Shown: positions 52,661 to 60,440 of the stretch, one piece after another | How the letters are laid out: every line of letters starts with the position of its first letter | Numbering within the stretch: position 1 is the first letter of the stretch | NCBI GenBank assembly: GCA_934617425.1 | Contig: CAKTUD010000001.1 | Location: forward strand, 62,001-126,000 | Origin: an uncultured Eggerthellaceae bacterium | Lineage (GTDB): Bacteria; Actinomycetota; Coriobacteriia; Coriobacteriales; Eggerthellaceae | Reading direction: 5' to 3' | DNA length: 64,000 nucleotides | The notes under the pieces: model-generated | What the model was told of the DNA's origin: nothing | The model's database searches: none | The model's input: only the letters and a program-made list of their open reading frames with translations | Program-made: the position numbers and the translations under genes

Positions 52661-53024
52661 GTAAGCCCTTCGCAAAAGCATTGATGTCGAGCGCTAATCT
52701 ACCACAAGCCTTTGAAGGAACCGTCGGCGCAGGCCTCCGCAAAAGCAAGTTGCTATAGTTTTTGATGAGGTGGCCATAATTCAGGCCTAATGCAAAATGC
52801 GCCGTGCAGGCGAAATCGCACGGCGCACGCAAAATCGGCTTTTTTTGGGGGGGGGCGGAATCAACGTTTCTGGCTTTTCATTTGCCATGTCAGCAAAAAA
52901 ACGACGAATTCGCGATGACGAACACGCTGCCGCAATTATGGATAAGCGCACCGCTCACAGGGTCGAGAACTCGCCCGAACGCTCGGCACGCTCGATATAG
53001 TCCATCTTATCTTCGAGCTTGCAA
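52661..53024. other. Intergenic region with hairpin and T7-G9 tract
   Basis: This 364-bp gap between hemH and the Rrf2 gene contains arms GCGCCGTGC/GCACGGCGC (52799-52807, 52818-52826). An AAAATCGGC stretch, then seven T (52840-52846) and nine G (52847-52855), follow. The hairpin plus T run resembles a rightward terminator. A short rightward frame at 52804-53028 reads through the G tract and is not convincing. Confidence 0.5.
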
Positions 53025-53423
53025 CTAGCGGGAAGAGGCACCGTGTTCTATCACATCAGCCAACGTAAGGTTTTCGAGACAGCGCGTTATCGCACCCTCT
53101 AGGTTCTCCCAAACATAAGTGGAGGCGTCGTCGCGAACAAGCTCCTCTGCCGGAACAGGCGAGAAGCCCCCTTCGGTGAGCTGCAGGATTTCGGCGATGG
53201 TTATCAGCGCCGGATCGCGATCAAGTCGATAGCCACCTTGGTAGCCGCGCGTGATGCTGAGCATCCCCGAAGGATTGAGACATGCAACTATGCGCTCGAG
53301 ATACTTTTTGGAAATGCCTTGCCGATCCGCTATGGATTTTAGCGAAACGGGACCTTGATCGTCGTGCTCGGCGAGATCGATGAGAAAACGCAATGCATAG
53401 CGCCCTTTTGTGGAAACAAGCAT
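53025..53423 (-). CDS. Rrf2-family transcriptional regulator
   Basis: This 132-residue winged-helix regulator opens MLVSTKGRYALRFLIDLAEH and shows the recognition segment IADRQGISKKYLERIVACL and the wing GYQGGYRLDRDP. The Cys cluster of Fe-S sensing IscR/NsrR is absent, as only isolated Cys occur. It is closer to CymR-like sulfur or redox regulators that act through protein partners. The target is unknown. It lies alone between hemH and the repeat region. Confidence 0.87.
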   Translation of the reverse strand: MLVSTKGRYALRFLIDLAEHDDQGPVSLKSIADRQGISKKYLERIVACLNPSGMLSITRGYQGGYRLDRDPALITIAEILQLTEGGFSPVPAEELVRDDASTYVWENLEGAITRCLENLTLADVIEHGASSR

Positions 53424-53572
53424 ATCGAGCCCCCAACGCGCCGAACCGGCCGCGAAACCAAAGTCTACCTACAACATGGATTATAGCAGGCAGAAATAGC
53501 AAGCGCCGCCTTGCTTCACGCAATGCGGCGCTTGGGGGTCGGGGTTCGGGTGCTTGGTGCTTTCGGATTTCT

Positions 53573-53650
53573 GGGCGCTGTCGGCCGCTGTCTGCTTCTT
53601 ATCGTAGGCGCTGTCGGCCGCAGTCTGCTTCGCAAAACGCGGCTCGGCGT
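53573..53650. repeat. Two GC-rich dispersed repeat units
   Basis: GGCGCTGTCGGCCG occurs twice (from about 53574 and 53608). The second is followed by GTCTGCTTCGCAAAACGCGG and CTCGGCG, the same order as the units at 40455-40679. The surrounding gap 53424-53671 holds no gene. Confidence 0.65.
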
Positions 53651-53671
53651 CAGCAAATCGCCGCTCGGCTC

Positions 53672-54703
53672 CTAGAGCTTATCCGCCAAATCGAAGATCA
53701 AATGGGCGGTTTTGTCCCAACCCAGGCAAGCGTCGGTAATCGACTTGCCGTATTGACCGCCATCAATAGGCTGATTGCCATCTTCGATATAGCTCTCGAC
53801 CATAAAGCCTCGAATCAAACCCGCAATCTTCTCGGAACGCTTGCAGCTCTCAAGCACCTCGTTTACGATACGCGGCTGTTCGAGCGGACGCTTGCCCGAG
53901 TTATCGTGATTGCAGTCGATGATCACGGCCGGGTTTTGATACTCGCCCGTATTGTATGCATCGGCGAGGCGCTCAAGGTATTCGTAGTGGTAGTTGGGAT
54001 AGTTCACGTCGTCGAGGCCCTTGTAGCCACGCAGCACAGCATGCGCATAGGGGTTGCCCGTAGTCTCCACATCCCAGTTACGATAAATGAAATTCTGAGG
54101 CTGCTGAGCGGCATAAATCGAATTCAGCATCACGCTTGTGCTACCACCCGTCGGGTTTTTCATACCCACGGGAACCTCAACTCCACTGGCGACCTGGCGA
54201 TGGTCCTGATTCTCGACCGAACGAGCACCCACCGCAAGATAGCCCAGCAAATCAAACAGGAATCGATAATTGTCGGGATAAAGCATTTCGTCAGCCGTGA
54301 ACATGCCCGTCTCTTCGATGACGCGCAAATGCATGCGACGAATAGCCTTGATACCCTCCAGAAGATCAACTTCTCCCTCAGGGTTGGGCTGATGCAAAAG
54401 GCCCTTATAGCCTGTGCCTTTCGTGCGCGGCTTGTTAGTGTACACGCGGGGAATGATGATTAGCTTTTCGGAAACCTGATCGCGCACGCGCGCGAGACGC
54501 GTTGCGTAATCAAGCACAGAATCTTCCCTATCAGCCGAGCATGGACCGATTATCAACAGCTTTTTGTTGCTTTTTCCTGAAATGACATCGGCAACCTCGG
54601 CATCGAATGCCTTTTTAGCCTCCACGAGCTCGGGCGAAAGAGGCATCTCTTCACGAATCTCCTGGGGGATAGGAAGGCGGCGCTTGTAAATGGTTGTTGG
54701 CAT
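53672..54703 (-). CDS. aroF: 3-deoxy-7-phosphoheptulonate (DAHP) synthase, type I
   Basis: This 343-residue AroF/G/H-type DAHP synthase is the first step of the shikimate pathway (PEP plus erythrose 4-phosphate). It shows LLIIGPCSADREDSVLDYA, PRVYTNKPRTKGTGYKGL, GARSVENQDHRQVASGVEVPVGMKNPTGG and DCNHDNSGKRP, which carry substrate- and metal-binding residues. GGAGG precedes the ATG. The subtype (F, G or H) and its feedback amino acid cannot be assigned. Confidence 0.95.
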   Translation of the reverse strand: MPTTIYKRRLPIPQEIREEMPLSPELVEAKKAFDAEVADVISGKSNKKLLIIGPCSADREDSVLDYATRLARVRDQVSEKLIIIPRVYTNKPRTKGTGYKGLLHQPNPEGEVDLLEGIKAIRRMHLRVIEETGMFTADEMLYPDNYRFLFDLLGYLAVGARSVENQDHRQVASGVEVPVGMKNPTGGSTSVMLNSIYAAQQPQNFIYRNWDVETTGNPYAHAVLRGYKGLDDVNYPNYHYEYLERLADAYNTGEYQNPAVIIDCNHDNSGKRPLEQPRIVNEVLESCKRSEKIAGLIRGFMVESYIEDGNQPIDGGQYGKSITDACLGWDKTAHLIFDLADKL

Positions 54704-54826
54704 ATGAGCCTCCGTAAATCAGCGACGGAAAACCGTCTCAATGGTAGCGCCTGGAAAACGCGTACACGCATGATAGCACGCCTTTCCCCTCGCGCAAGAA
54801 CACGTAAAACGGGTCGGTTCAGCCAA

Positions 54827-54848
54827 GCCCGCCCTTACCGAGGCGGGC
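54827..54848 (-). terminator. Hairpin after the NUDIX gene
   Basis: GCCCGCC and GGCGGGC (54827-54833, 54842-54848) pair with an 8-nt loop. On the minus strand CTTGG follows, a weak T run. Confidence 0.55.
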
Positions 54849-54859
54849 GGCGGCAATCA

Positions 54860-55375
54860 CTAACGGCGATACCCAAGCGCCTGTTGAATGCGACCGTAGT
54901 GCAAAAACTTCCCTTGCGCATCAAGCGCTGAGATGTCATCCCAGGTAGCCAGAGCACAACCGATAACCTCATCAGGCTTGACATGCACCTGTTCAAGCGT
55001 GAAATCAAACAAGAAATGGTAGATGTCGACAAAATAATTGTCGCCCTTATCAAGTGCCACGTTCTCGTATGAGTAAATAGGTGTACGCACCATGTCGCTC
55101 ACATCGAGGCCCGTCTCCTCGAAAACCTCGCGAACAACAGCTTCGGAAGTTGTCTCGCCTGCGCGAACACCGCCCCCGGGAACTTCCCAAGCGCCCGCTG
55201 CCCATTTCTTGTTCAGCGACCGCTGCGTGATGAGCAGACGCCCGCCGCGATCTTCGATCACGGCCAAGGCGTACAGCATGAACTCGCCTTCCGCCAAATG
55301 CAAGCCATTGCGTGCAACGACGCGCCCAGTCTTGTGTCGTTTTTCGTCGTATATATCTATCAGCTCTTCTGCCAT
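54860..55375 (-). CDS. NUDIX hydrolase
   Basis: This 171-residue pyrophosphohydrolase has the NUDIX box GGGVRAGETTSEAVVREVFEETGLD, which fits GX5EX7REUXEEXGU. The N-terminal AEELIDIYDEKRHKTGRVV and the mid region resemble IPP-isomerase-like or YfcD-type NUDIX proteins. The substrate is not predictable. It is 15 bp downstream of the FBPase gene on the same strand, so probably co-transcribed. Confidence 0.9.
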   Translation of the reverse strand: MAEELIDIYDEKRHKTGRVVARNGLHLAEGEFMLYALAVIEDRGGRLLITQRSLNKKWAAGAWEVPGGGVRAGETTSEAVVREVFEETGLDVSDMVRTPIYSYENVALDKGDNYFVDIYHFLFDFTLEQVHVKPDEVIGCALATWDDISALDAQGKFLHYGRIQQALGYRR

Positions 55376-55390
55376 AGAACCCCTATCGCG

Positions 55391-56773
55391 CTATACCTCG
55401 CGCGTCTCCTGAAAGCGAATCATCCCCACCGGGGCGCCCTCTTGATCCGCCGATATCAAAGCCAGCGTATCGGTCGTGCCGCAGCGGACGAGCGCCATGC
55501 CCGCCAAACCTGTCGTCTTACGATAAGCAACTGACATGCCACCATCGATAATAATCACCTTGCCGCCGCATTTGACAGGATTTTCGCCATCTTTAACTTT
55601 CACGGGCACGTGACCGCAAATTATGCGCGAGCTGCTTGGATCCATACCGAAATCCTCAAAGATACCGGCCACGGCATGCTCGTCTTCGAGCAGCGCATAA
55701 AACGAATTCTTTATTTCTTTGCGCGCGGCCTTGTCTTCGATGCAGTAAATCTCAAACGTCGCCATCTTGCTTTTGGCGAATAGAGGAGATCCCTGCCCCA
55801 GCCATAAATACCAAAGAAGATCGCGCCCACGTTTTGCCACGTTTGCATCCTGGGCATCAAATGCTTGGCGAATGTAGGCGTCAACGGCGTCGAAAAGCGC
55901 CCGACCCCGGTATTTCCGTCCGAATAAATCCACTTCCATAAGCGTTCCGTCAGGATTCAGCGGAACGCACGCATGGAACAGCAACGTGTTCCCGATTTTT
56001 TTGTACAAGCTGCCAAAATCCAGCAAAAAACGCATGTGGGCTTGCAAGCGCTCGTTTTTCCTAAACGCGCTCTCCAGCGCGCGCATAACGGACTCTTCTT
56101 CGTCGGTAAGCCTATACGGATCTGCGGGATCAACTGTCGGAAACACGTCGTCGATCAGCGGATAAACGACGCCGTCAAGCAGCACGTTGCCAAGTTCGTA
56201 GTCGATCTTATCCAGTAACTTGCGGTCGGCTAGGTCAAACGATGGGTACTCATCTATCAGCTGGCCTTCAACCTTAAACTGGATAATAGCCATGGCCTTT
56301 TGCAGCTGGGTATTTAGACGTACCTCATCATGCGTTAAGCCATCCGAAACTTTCAAACCAAAAGCAACGCATGGATCATCGGCGTAAACGCTCCGTGCCA
56401 TTTCCTCAAGCGGCGCGTAGTCAATCCCATATGCGTTCAAAATCCCCATGTTGCCGTAGCGCGCGCAGTTGCGCACCACATGCGCGATGCATCCGCGCTG
56501 GCCCAAAGCCGCACCCATCCATACAACATCGTGGTTGCCCCACTGCACGTCGACCTTCGGCAGCGTCGCAAGGCGATCCATTATCAGCTCGGGCGCAGGA
56601 CCGCGATCGAAAACATCTCCCACAAGATGAACCGCATCGATACTTTCACACAAACCGCCGCAACCGCTGTCGAGCAGACGCGAAAAAATATCGTATTCGC
56701 CATGCGGATCGGAAACGAAAAGCTCTGCGGATCGGCTTGCTTGAGCACTTGCCATCTGACACCCCGTCCTCAT
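55391..56773 (-). CDS. fbp: Compact class III fructose-1,6-bisphosphatase
   Basis: This 460-residue protein matches class III FBPases (PF06874): SDPHGEYDIF, GDVFDRGPAPELIMDRL, VDVQWGNHDVVWMGAALG, then HVPVKVKDGENP and IIDGGMS. The metallophosphatase Asp, His and Asn residues are present. It is much shorter than the B. subtilis enzyme (about 670): the N-terminal lead, an internal helical stretch between the first two motifs, and the C-terminal tail are missing, yet the frame is intact. GGAG lies eight bases before the ATG at 56773. It supplies gluconeogenesis with pckA. Confidence 0.85.
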   Translation of the reverse strand: MRTGCQMASAQASRSAELFVSDPHGEYDIFSRLLDSGCGGLCESIDAVHLVGDVFDRGPAPELIMDRLATLPKVDVQWGNHDVVWMGAALGQRGCIAHVVRNCARYGNMGILNAYGIDYAPLEEMARSVYADDPCVAFGLKVSDGLTHDEVRLNTQLQKAMAIIQFKVEGQLIDEYPSFDLADRKLLDKIDYELGNVLLDGVVYPLIDDVFPTVDPADPYRLTDEEESVMRALESAFRKNERLQAHMRFLLDFGSLYKKIGNTLLFHACVPLNPDGTLMEVDLFGRKYRGRALFDAVDAYIRQAFDAQDANVAKRGRDLLWYLWLGQGSPLFAKSKMATFEIYCIEDKAARKEIKNSFYALLEDEHAVAGIFEDFGMDPSSSRIICGHVPVKVKDGENPVKCGGKVIIIDGGMSVAYRKTTGLAGMALVRCGTTDTLALISADQEGAPVGMIRFQETREV

Positions 56774-56805
56774 CTGAAGGCTCCAATTGGTTCCCTCATT
56801 TTAAG

Positions 56806-56839
56806 ACAAAAGAAAGGCCGCCGTTCGTGAACGGCGGCC
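56806..56839 (-). terminator. Terminator after the DASS transporter
   Basis: GGCCGCCGTTC (56816-56826) and GAACGGCGGCC (56829-56839) pair perfectly. On the minus strand TTTCTTTTG follows. Confidence 0.9.
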
Positions 56840-56873
56840 AGAGTGCCAACTTGAGCGAGGTTTTCGCCAAAGG

Positions 56874-58346
56874 CTACGACAGCATCACGCTGAACAGCGG
56901 ATATGCCACAACCAGCATCAAAACAAGCTCGGCAATGATAAACGTGCCCGTGTACTTGTAGATGTCGGACGACTTCAACCAGTCGGTATTCGCGAACATC
57001 ATTGCTGCGAAAGGCGAAGCAGCAGGCGTGAACATTGCGCAGGAGAGCACGAAGAAGATGCTCACGGCAACGATCGGAGCTGCATTCACGCCTGCAGTGC
57101 TGCAGTACGCGAAGATGATGGGCTGGAAAATCATGCCGATAACCAGAGAGTTGCAGATGTTGGTAAGAACCATCTGAATGAGCAAAGCAAAGACCACGAA
57201 GGTAAAGCCGCTCATTCCGCTAAACAGCGGGGTAAGCGCAAGCTTCAAAGCAGCGGAGATACCCGTCTTCTCGTTGGGGAGAATAGAGCTCAGCATGATA
57301 GCTGCAACGATCAGGAAGAAGATGCCCCAAGAAACACCCTTCTGGATGGACGGGCCAACGGCAACGATGGGTTTACCGGCAATGTGGACACCAGCCATAA
57401 CGCCGCAGAAGAGAACCGCCATGCCGATGGTGTTGGCGTTTAGGAAATCGAAGAACGGGATGCCCTTGAAGAAGCTCGGGAGCAACATAACCAAGGTCAA
57501 TAGAACAACGCCCCAGAACAAAACCTTCTGGCGTGCGTCGAGCGCAGGCAGCGGGTTTTTGTTCAGGTCCTCGATCTTCAGCTCTTTCAGTTTGGAGACA
57601 TCGGGGCGGAAAACGAACTTGCAAATCAGGATAGCGATAACCACGAACAGAATGCCGACGATCATCGTAGCGATGAAGTACATGCCGTCGTTCATGAAAC
57701 TCGGATCGCTCGAAAGTGCGCGGTAGTTAGCGAGCAGTGCCAAGCCGTTCGACTTGAAAGGCGGAACAGGGAACGCGGCCAAAGCGGAAAGGACAACCAA
57801 GATAATCGCCAAAACGCCGTAGGTCTCATGATCCTCGCGACGATAACCAACCTGCTCGAGGGCGTCGTAAACGATGGGCCACATCAAGATGATGGCAGGC
57901 GTGCAACCAACGAAAATCGTCATGGCGAACGAAGCCATGCAGATCATGAAAGTGAACAACCACGGCTTGCCCTCGGAAAACTTGCGCGTCAGGAAGAAAC
58001 GACCAATGTGGGCAGTGATGCCTTCATGCGCAAGAGCGCCAGCAAAGATCATCATGAACAGAACCTGAACGACAACCGAGTTGCCGAATGCCATCGAAAG
58101 CACATTGCCCATGGTGTCATAATCAGACAAGCCGACCATGGCTATGCAGAGAATAGACGACCACAGAACGTCAACCGTGGTCCACAAGTACAGCGTGCCG
58201 ATGAAGATGCCTAGAATCTGCATGCCGATGGCCGTGATAGGTCCAAACGGCGGAATGAAGCGGAATACCAACATGATGGCCAGGCCGATGAGGAAGTGAA
58301 TGTTCTTCGGGGTCACCAGCTTAAGACCCTGCGAATTCTCGTCCAT
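56874..58346 (-). CDS. SLC13/DASS-type anion transporter
   Basis: This 490-residue membrane protein has about 11-12 helices, of the divalent anion:sodium symporter/citrate-type superfamily. Visible regions are LMMIFAGALAHEGITAHIGRFF, the hairpin-like AMTIFVGCTPAIILMWPIV, and CAMFTPAASPFAAMMFANTDWL near the C-terminus, the second substrate-binding repeat. Likely substrates are C4-dicarboxylates or related acids. The ATG follows AAAGGAGAGG. It stands alone before the terminator at 56.8 kb. Confidence 0.83.
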   Translation of the reverse strand: MDENSQGLKLVTPKNIHFLIGLAIMLVFRFIPPFGPITAIGMQILGIFIGTLYLWTTVDVLWSSILCIAMVGLSDYDTMGNVLSMAFGNSVVVQVLFMMIFAGALAHEGITAHIGRFFLTRKFSEGKPWLFTFMICMASFAMTIFVGCTPAIILMWPIVYDALEQVGYRREDHETYGVLAIILVVLSALAAFPVPPFKSNGLALLANYRALSSDPSFMNDGMYFIATMIVGILFVVIAILICKFVFRPDVSKLKELKIEDLNKNPLPALDARQKVLFWGVVLLTLVMLLPSFFKGIPFFDFLNANTIGMAVLFCGVMAGVHIAGKPIVAVGPSIQKGVSWGIFFLIVAAIMLSSILPNEKTGISAALKLALTPLFSGMSGFTFVVFALLIQMVLTNICNSLVIGMIFQPIIFAYCSTAGVNAAPIVAVSIFFVLSCAMFTPAASPFAAMMFANTDWLKSSDIYKYTGTFIIAELVLMLVVAYPLFSVMLS

Positions 58347-58701
58347 TGCCTCTCCTTTCCTTAACTTCTTTGCCCTCTTTTCACGGGCGAGTTCCTACCG
58401 CTCGCCGCATTTGCAATAGACTCACTGTATCACAATTCCTCCAAAAGTCCTCCCCATTTTGCGCAAGGCTTTGCCACGATTCGTCCAAGATTTGCCTTGT
58501 CGGAAGCTCCATCTCGGACGGTTTATCCGACGGGGCTTCCGACCAGCGAATATTTACTTGGAAGAGCCGACGGCTCCCACGTGTAGCAAATTTACCGCCG
58601 CACGGCCATAAGAAAATGCTTTAGCAAGACGTTGTCCTATCATCTTTCTACGAAACGCTTTTCGCAAAACGAAGCACCCGAACAGCTTCGTCTCGTTAAT
58701 G
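58347..58701. other. Upstream region of the DASS transporter with long hairpin
   Basis: This gap carries a large hairpin: GTCGGAAGC (58499-58507) with GCTTCCGAC (58535-58543), and an inner TCGGA/TCCGA pair. It lies about 150 bp upstream of the DASS gene and is not followed by a T run on either strand. No gene is seen. It could be a leader structure. Confidence 0.4.
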
Positions 58702-58733
58702 CAAAAGCGGAGCCCTCCGAAGAGGACTCCGCT
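58702..58733 (-). terminator. Terminator after ASST 2
   Basis: On the minus strand AGCGGAG (58733-58727) pairs with CTCCGCT (58712-58706), extended inside by CCTC/GAGG, and is followed by TTTTGC. Confidence 0.8.
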
Positions 58734-58812
58734 ATCTCGAAACAATCCGATTCGCGCCGTCACTTGACCCTGCGCTCGCGATAAGAGAGAGCCGATGGGC
58801 GCCCGAAACAAA

Positions 58813-60237
58813 CTAAACGCCCGTCACGCAAGCCGCGATGGTCGTGTTAAAGCCATTTGCGCCCTCGACCTCAACGCAGTTGGTCTCGTAATCGCTGCCG
58901 AAAGAGCCTTCCACCTGGAACTTTGAAACATCCATGCGCGGAATCTCGACCTCTTCGGGCTTCTCGAGCTGCGGTACCCACTCGTAAGGAATGCGGTATG
59001 CGCGATAAATCAGGTTCGCGCCAGCGTCAGGATACACGTACTCCCAAACGAGCTTCTGATCCTTGGTGTACTCGCGGAAAATGGCGCTGCAGCCTTCGCA
59101 AATTAGTGTATTGCCGTTGGGCAGGCGCTGCGCATCAGAGGTCAGCGGGCTGTAGAAGTAGTTGCCGTTGAAGTTGAAGCCGCCGCCGGTGCCGGAAGGC
59201 TCGCCGGTGCATTCCCACACGATCTCGAGCGTGATGGGGTCGAACTCCACGACGCGGGAGGAGTCGCGGCGGGTCACTTTAAGACCCTGCTTGGAGAACT
59301 GGTTGGGGGCGCCGTAGCCGGCCCAGCCGCCGTTGTCGTACACCATGATATTGCCCTCGCCCGGCAGGCCCTTGGGGATCATGTGGGTGTGGTGCGGGCC
59401 GACGATGGTGCCGAAGATGCGCAGTGCGGGATCCTTGGTGTAGTCGGGGCCGACCTTCCACACAATGTCGCCGCTCTCGTGGTCGATGATCCACATCATG
59501 TTGTTCTCACGAGAGTCCATGATGATGTTCTCGGGGTTGAAGCGCGCATCGTCGGCGTCCCAGTGCTTGTTGGGGCCGAGATAGGAGGCGCAGTTCACAT
59601 GGAAGATGTCGCCCTGGCCTTCGGGGCCGGCATTTTGAACATTGGGGTTGCGGAACATGGCATTCTTCTGAACTTCATCGAGCTGGAACTCGTTGAAGTG
59701 GTCGAGCATGCGCCACTCCCAGAGGAGGTTGCCCTCGCGGTCAATCTCGATCAGGCGGTCTTCCAACAGATTCTGCGGCGAGATCTTGAGCTTCTTCGCA
59801 TCGTTGTGCGTGAGGATGAGCATCTTATCGAAGTTGGGATCAGGCTCCTGACCAGGCGCATAGTAACCGACTGGGCTGCCGGAAACCTGGTAGTCGTGAT
59901 GCTGGCGAGCGCTCCAATAAGGCTCTCCGTCGTCCACTACCTGCTGATTCTTATTGAAGGTCCACTCGATATTGCCATCCCAGTCGACCATGGTGAGATC
60001 TTGCTGGTCTTGGTAAGCGTACTGAGCACCACAGGTGCCTAAGCTGCCGATAACGTGTCCACCGGGAAGCATCTTTGCGGGGAAGCCAGCCATGTCTTTC
60101 TAAAAACGAACCATGCGGCCGTTCATATCAAGAAGAATGATGCCGTGATCTTTGCCTGTGAACAGCGTATAGCCGTTATAGGCTTCTTCAGGGTAGTAAA
60201 CCGTTACACCCGTGGGGTAAACATTAGGGCGTTCCAT
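58813..60237 (-). pseudogene. Arylsulfotransferase (ASST)-like protein, paralog 2, with in-frame amber codon
   Basis: A full-length 475-codon frame starts at ATG 60237 (MERPNVYPTGVTVYYPEEAYN) and matches its paralogs throughout. A TAG at 60102-60100 sits at codon 46, in VRF-stop-KDM, where paralog 3 has Trp (VRHWKDM) and paralog 1 Phe. TGG to TAG is one transition. Downstream 426 codons are open from an ATG at 60093 with a weak GAAAG before it, but that product would lack the first propeller strands. All family motifs (QHHDYQ, PHHTHMIPKG, CEGC) are kept, so the loss is recent. TAG is a normal stop codon in this window. Confidence 0.82.
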
Positions 60238-60361
60238 ACTTTCCCTTCCTTCAATTTTTCCCTACTTATGTGCGCGAGCACGAACATGCTCGATACAACA
60301 TAGAAGGCTATCGAATCTTCTTAACAAAGTCTTAGCAAAGTCTACAAAATTTCACACGTGG

Positions 60362-60399
60362 ACAAAACAGAGGGGCGGCGCCTCTCGGCACCGCCCCTC
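60362..60399 (-). terminator. Terminator between ASST 3 and ASST 2
   Basis: GAGGGGCGG (60370-60378) and CCGCCCCTC (60391-60399) pair. On the minus strand TGTTTTGTC follows. The two ASST genes thus appear to be separate transcripts. Confidence 0.85.
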
Positions 60400-60440
60400 A
60401 TGCAAATAAACACTCAAACGCTAAGTATGTCGCGGAGTTG

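Noticed and set aside
52804..53028. Rightward 74-codon frame through the T7-G9 tract
   Set aside because: No ribosome site or domain; low-complexity translation through homopolymers.
60100..60102. TAG recoding as pyrrolysine or another amino acid
   Set aside because: Many normal genes here end in TAG (for example ecfT, panD, panC and the CoADR-like gene), the other amber in the window is in a clear pseudogene, and the paralogs have Trp/Phe, not a catalytic Lys-like residue.
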